This document shows, one piece after another, positions 62,587 through 64,000 of a stretch of 64,000 nt of DNA. This DNA is from RGIG4140 sp045638265 (GTDB taxonomy: Bacteria > Pseudomonadota > Alphaproteobacteria > CAAHEQ01 > UBA3637), in assembly GCA_045638265.1 (NCBI GenBank), contig JAZUBA010000003.1:1-64000 (forward strand), in the 5' to 3' direction. The notes beneath the pieces are model-generated. The model saw only the letters and a program-made list of their open reading frames with translations, had not been told where the DNA came from and ran no database searches. The translations under genes were made by a program, and so were the position numbers. Every line of letters begins with the position of its first letter. Position 1 is the stretch's first letter.

Positions 62587-63888
62587 TTATACTCCTAAAC
62601 CGTTCGGATAAATCGGATACATATCACATAATTCTTTGACTTTTAATTGTGTTTGACGAATAACGGTTTGTTGAATTTCTTCATCTTGAGTTAAAGAGTC
62701 TAATACATCAACAATCATTAAAGCAATTTGTTCAAAGGCTTTTTCGTCAAACCCGCGTGTTGTGCCGGCCGGACTGCCGATACGTAAACCGGATGTTACA
62801 GTTGGTTTTTCAGGGTCGTTCGGAACACTGTTTTTATTGCAGACGATATGTGCTTGTGCTAATGCATCGCAAGCAACGTTTCCTTTAATCCCTTTATTGC
62901 GTAAATCAATTAAAATCAAATGTGTATCTGTTCCCCCAGAAACAAGGTCATATCCTTTTGATTTGAGTGTTTTTGCCATAATGGCGGCGTTATCAACCAC
63001 TTTTTGAGCGTATGCTTTAAAGTCAGACTTTAATGCCTCGCCAAAAGCAACGGCTTTTCCGGCAATTACATGCATAAGCGGACCGCCTTGTAAACCTGGG
63101 AAAATAGCAGAATTAATTTTTTTGGCAATGGCAGAATCATTGGTTAAAATCATACCGCCACGAGGACCTCTTAAAGTTTTATGAGTTGTTGTTGTTACAA
63201 TATCGGCATATAATAATGGATTTTCGTAGACTCCACCAGCAACCAAGCCGGCAAAATGAGCCATATCTACCATTAAATAAGCACCGACTTTGTCAGCAAT
63301 TTCTCTGAATTTTTTGAAATCAACAAAACGGGCGTATGCTGAACCACCTGCAATAATTAATTTGACCTGATGTGTAACAGCAAGTCGTTCCACTTCGTTG
63401 TAGTCTATACAACCTGTTGTTACATCCACGCCGTAAGCATAACTTTGATAATATTTGCCGGAGGAAGAAACTTTTGAACCGTGTGTTAAATGCCCGCCGG
63501 CATCTAATCCCATACCCAAAATAGAATCGTTTGGTTGTAACAATGCCATATAAACGGCACTGTTTGCCTGTGAGCCTGAATGCGGTTGAACATTGACATA
63601 TTTTGCGTTAAATAATTTTTTAGCCCGTTCAATAGCTAGTTTTTCAATTTCATCTACCCATTCACATCCGTGATAATAGCGATGAGCAGGATATCCTTCG
63701 GCATACTTGTTTGTTAAAACAGATCCGACTGCTTGTAAAACAGCACGGGATACGATGTTTTCAGAGGCAATTAGTTCAATGTGGTCTTGTTGACGCCATA
63801 ACTCTTGGTCAATTAAACGAGAAACATCTTTGTCCGTTTCTACCAATGGTGTGTGGAAATAGGTATATGTATTATTTTTCAAAGTCAT
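62587..63888 (-). CDS. glyA: Serine hydroxymethyltransferase
   Basis: This 433-residue PLP enzyme converts serine and tetrahydrofolate to glycine and methylene-tetrahydrofolate. The Schiff-base lysine is in VTTTTHKTLRGPRGG, with IELIASENIVS and SGLRIGSPAGTTRG also present. It feeds one-carbon units to ThyA encoded 4 kb away. Its ATG lies inside the end of rpiB. Confidence 0.97.
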   Translation of the reverse strand: MTLKNNTYTYFHTPLVETDKDVSRLIDQELWRQQDHIELIASENIVSRAVLQAVGSVLTNKYAEGYPAHRYYHGCEWVDEIEKLAIERAKKLFNAKYVNVQPHSGSQANSAVYMALLQPNDSILGMGLDAGGHLTHGSKVSSSGKYYQSYAYGVDVTTGCIDYNEVERLAVTHQVKLIIAGGSAYARFVDFKKFREIADKVGAYLMVDMAHFAGLVAGGVYENPLLYADIVTTTTHKTLRGPRGGMILTNDSAIAKKINSAIFPGLQGGPLMHVIAGKAVAFGEALKSDFKAYAQKVVDNAAIMAKTLKSKGYDLVSGGTDTHLILIDLRNKGIKGNVACDALAQAHIVCNKNSVPNDPEKPTVTSGLRIGSPAGTTRGFDEKAFEQIALMIVDVLDSLTQDEEIQQTVIRQTQLKVKELCDMYPIYPNGLGV

Positions 63889-64000
63889 GGGGCATCCTTT
63901 CTAATTTGTTGACACGAACACGATGACGACCGCCTTCATAATCGGTTGTTAAGAATGTATCTACACTGGCGAGGGCTGTTTCGGTGTCGGTAAAACGTCC
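63872..64000 (-). CDS. rpiB: Ribose-5-phosphate isomerase B, C-terminal fragment
   Basis: The 42 visible residues (GRFTDTETALASVDTFLTTD, then YEGGRHRVRVNKL onward) match the C-terminus of RpiB, where EGGRHxxRV is conserved. It ends 17 bases inside glyA, the typical rpiB-glyA arrangement. The gene continues beyond the window. Confidence 0.85.
   Translation of the reverse strand, partial: GRFTDTETALASVDTFLTTDYEGGRHRVRVNKLERMPHDFEK

Overview
This 64 kb window is AT-rich and comes from an anaerobic or microaerobic alphaproteobacterium, most likely an uncultured host-associated (gut-type) lineage. Three things point there. The cpoB-tilS-ftsH order and the rpiB-glyA-nrdR-nusB cluster are proteobacterial. 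Pyruvate:ferredoxin oxidoreductase and a complete Na+-type N-ATPase operon indicate a fermentative, low-oxygen energy metabolism. A prepilin-like N-terminus with a GRSMVE processing motif is fused to a long cysteine-rich ectodomain, which I associate with gut Alphaproteobacteria. The lineage is inference; no rRNA is present.

Positions 1 to about 10,050 look like a genomic island. It holds a partial Fic protein, several very small mobile-DNA genes (DUF3768, DUF2188, a free-standing integrase-type SAM-like domain), a winged-helix regulator, and a three-gene restriction-modification operon (two adenine-methylase-like proteins and a GIY-YIG nuclease fused to an SF2 helicase). It also holds a small serine recombinase, a three-TM protein and a DPCY-motif protein. 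Between two small genes lies a candidate small RNA gene with its own promoter and terminator, its start point centred on a perfect 14-bp dyad. The island ends at two tandem 120-bp copies of a tRNA 3' end plus terminator, which look like integration scars.

Positions 10,050 to 25,250 are accessory or envelope DNA. An 848-residue HELLH protein with MORN-like repeats is bracketed by an intact NUDIX gene and a frameshifted copy of its 3' end. Next comes an envelope pair, bacterial alpha-2-macroglobulin (yfhM) followed by pbpC. A truncated PEGA-like gene and a 675-residue HELGH protein follow. The HELGH gene sits in a 2.3 kb insertion between tRNA-Gln and a degenerate copy of its 3' end plus terminator.

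Positions 25,250 to 49,620 are mostly core: alr, rmuC, a membrane HELTH metalloprotease-like protein, nifJ, uvrA, cpoB-tilS-ftsH, two SHOCT-bearing membrane proteins, and atpDCQRBEFAG transcribed from a clear sigma70 promoter. A secreted ankyrin-repeat gene overlaps the end of atpG.

Positions 49,620 to 64,000 hold a PcfJ-like/leucine-rich-repeat protein, a membrane-anchored SF2 helicase, lemA with a TPM-domain gene, a GNAT acetyltransferase, a strongly promoted small membrane protein, folA-thyA, the pilin/cysteine-rich giant, and the glyA-nrdR-nusB cluster with the end of rpiB at the window edge.
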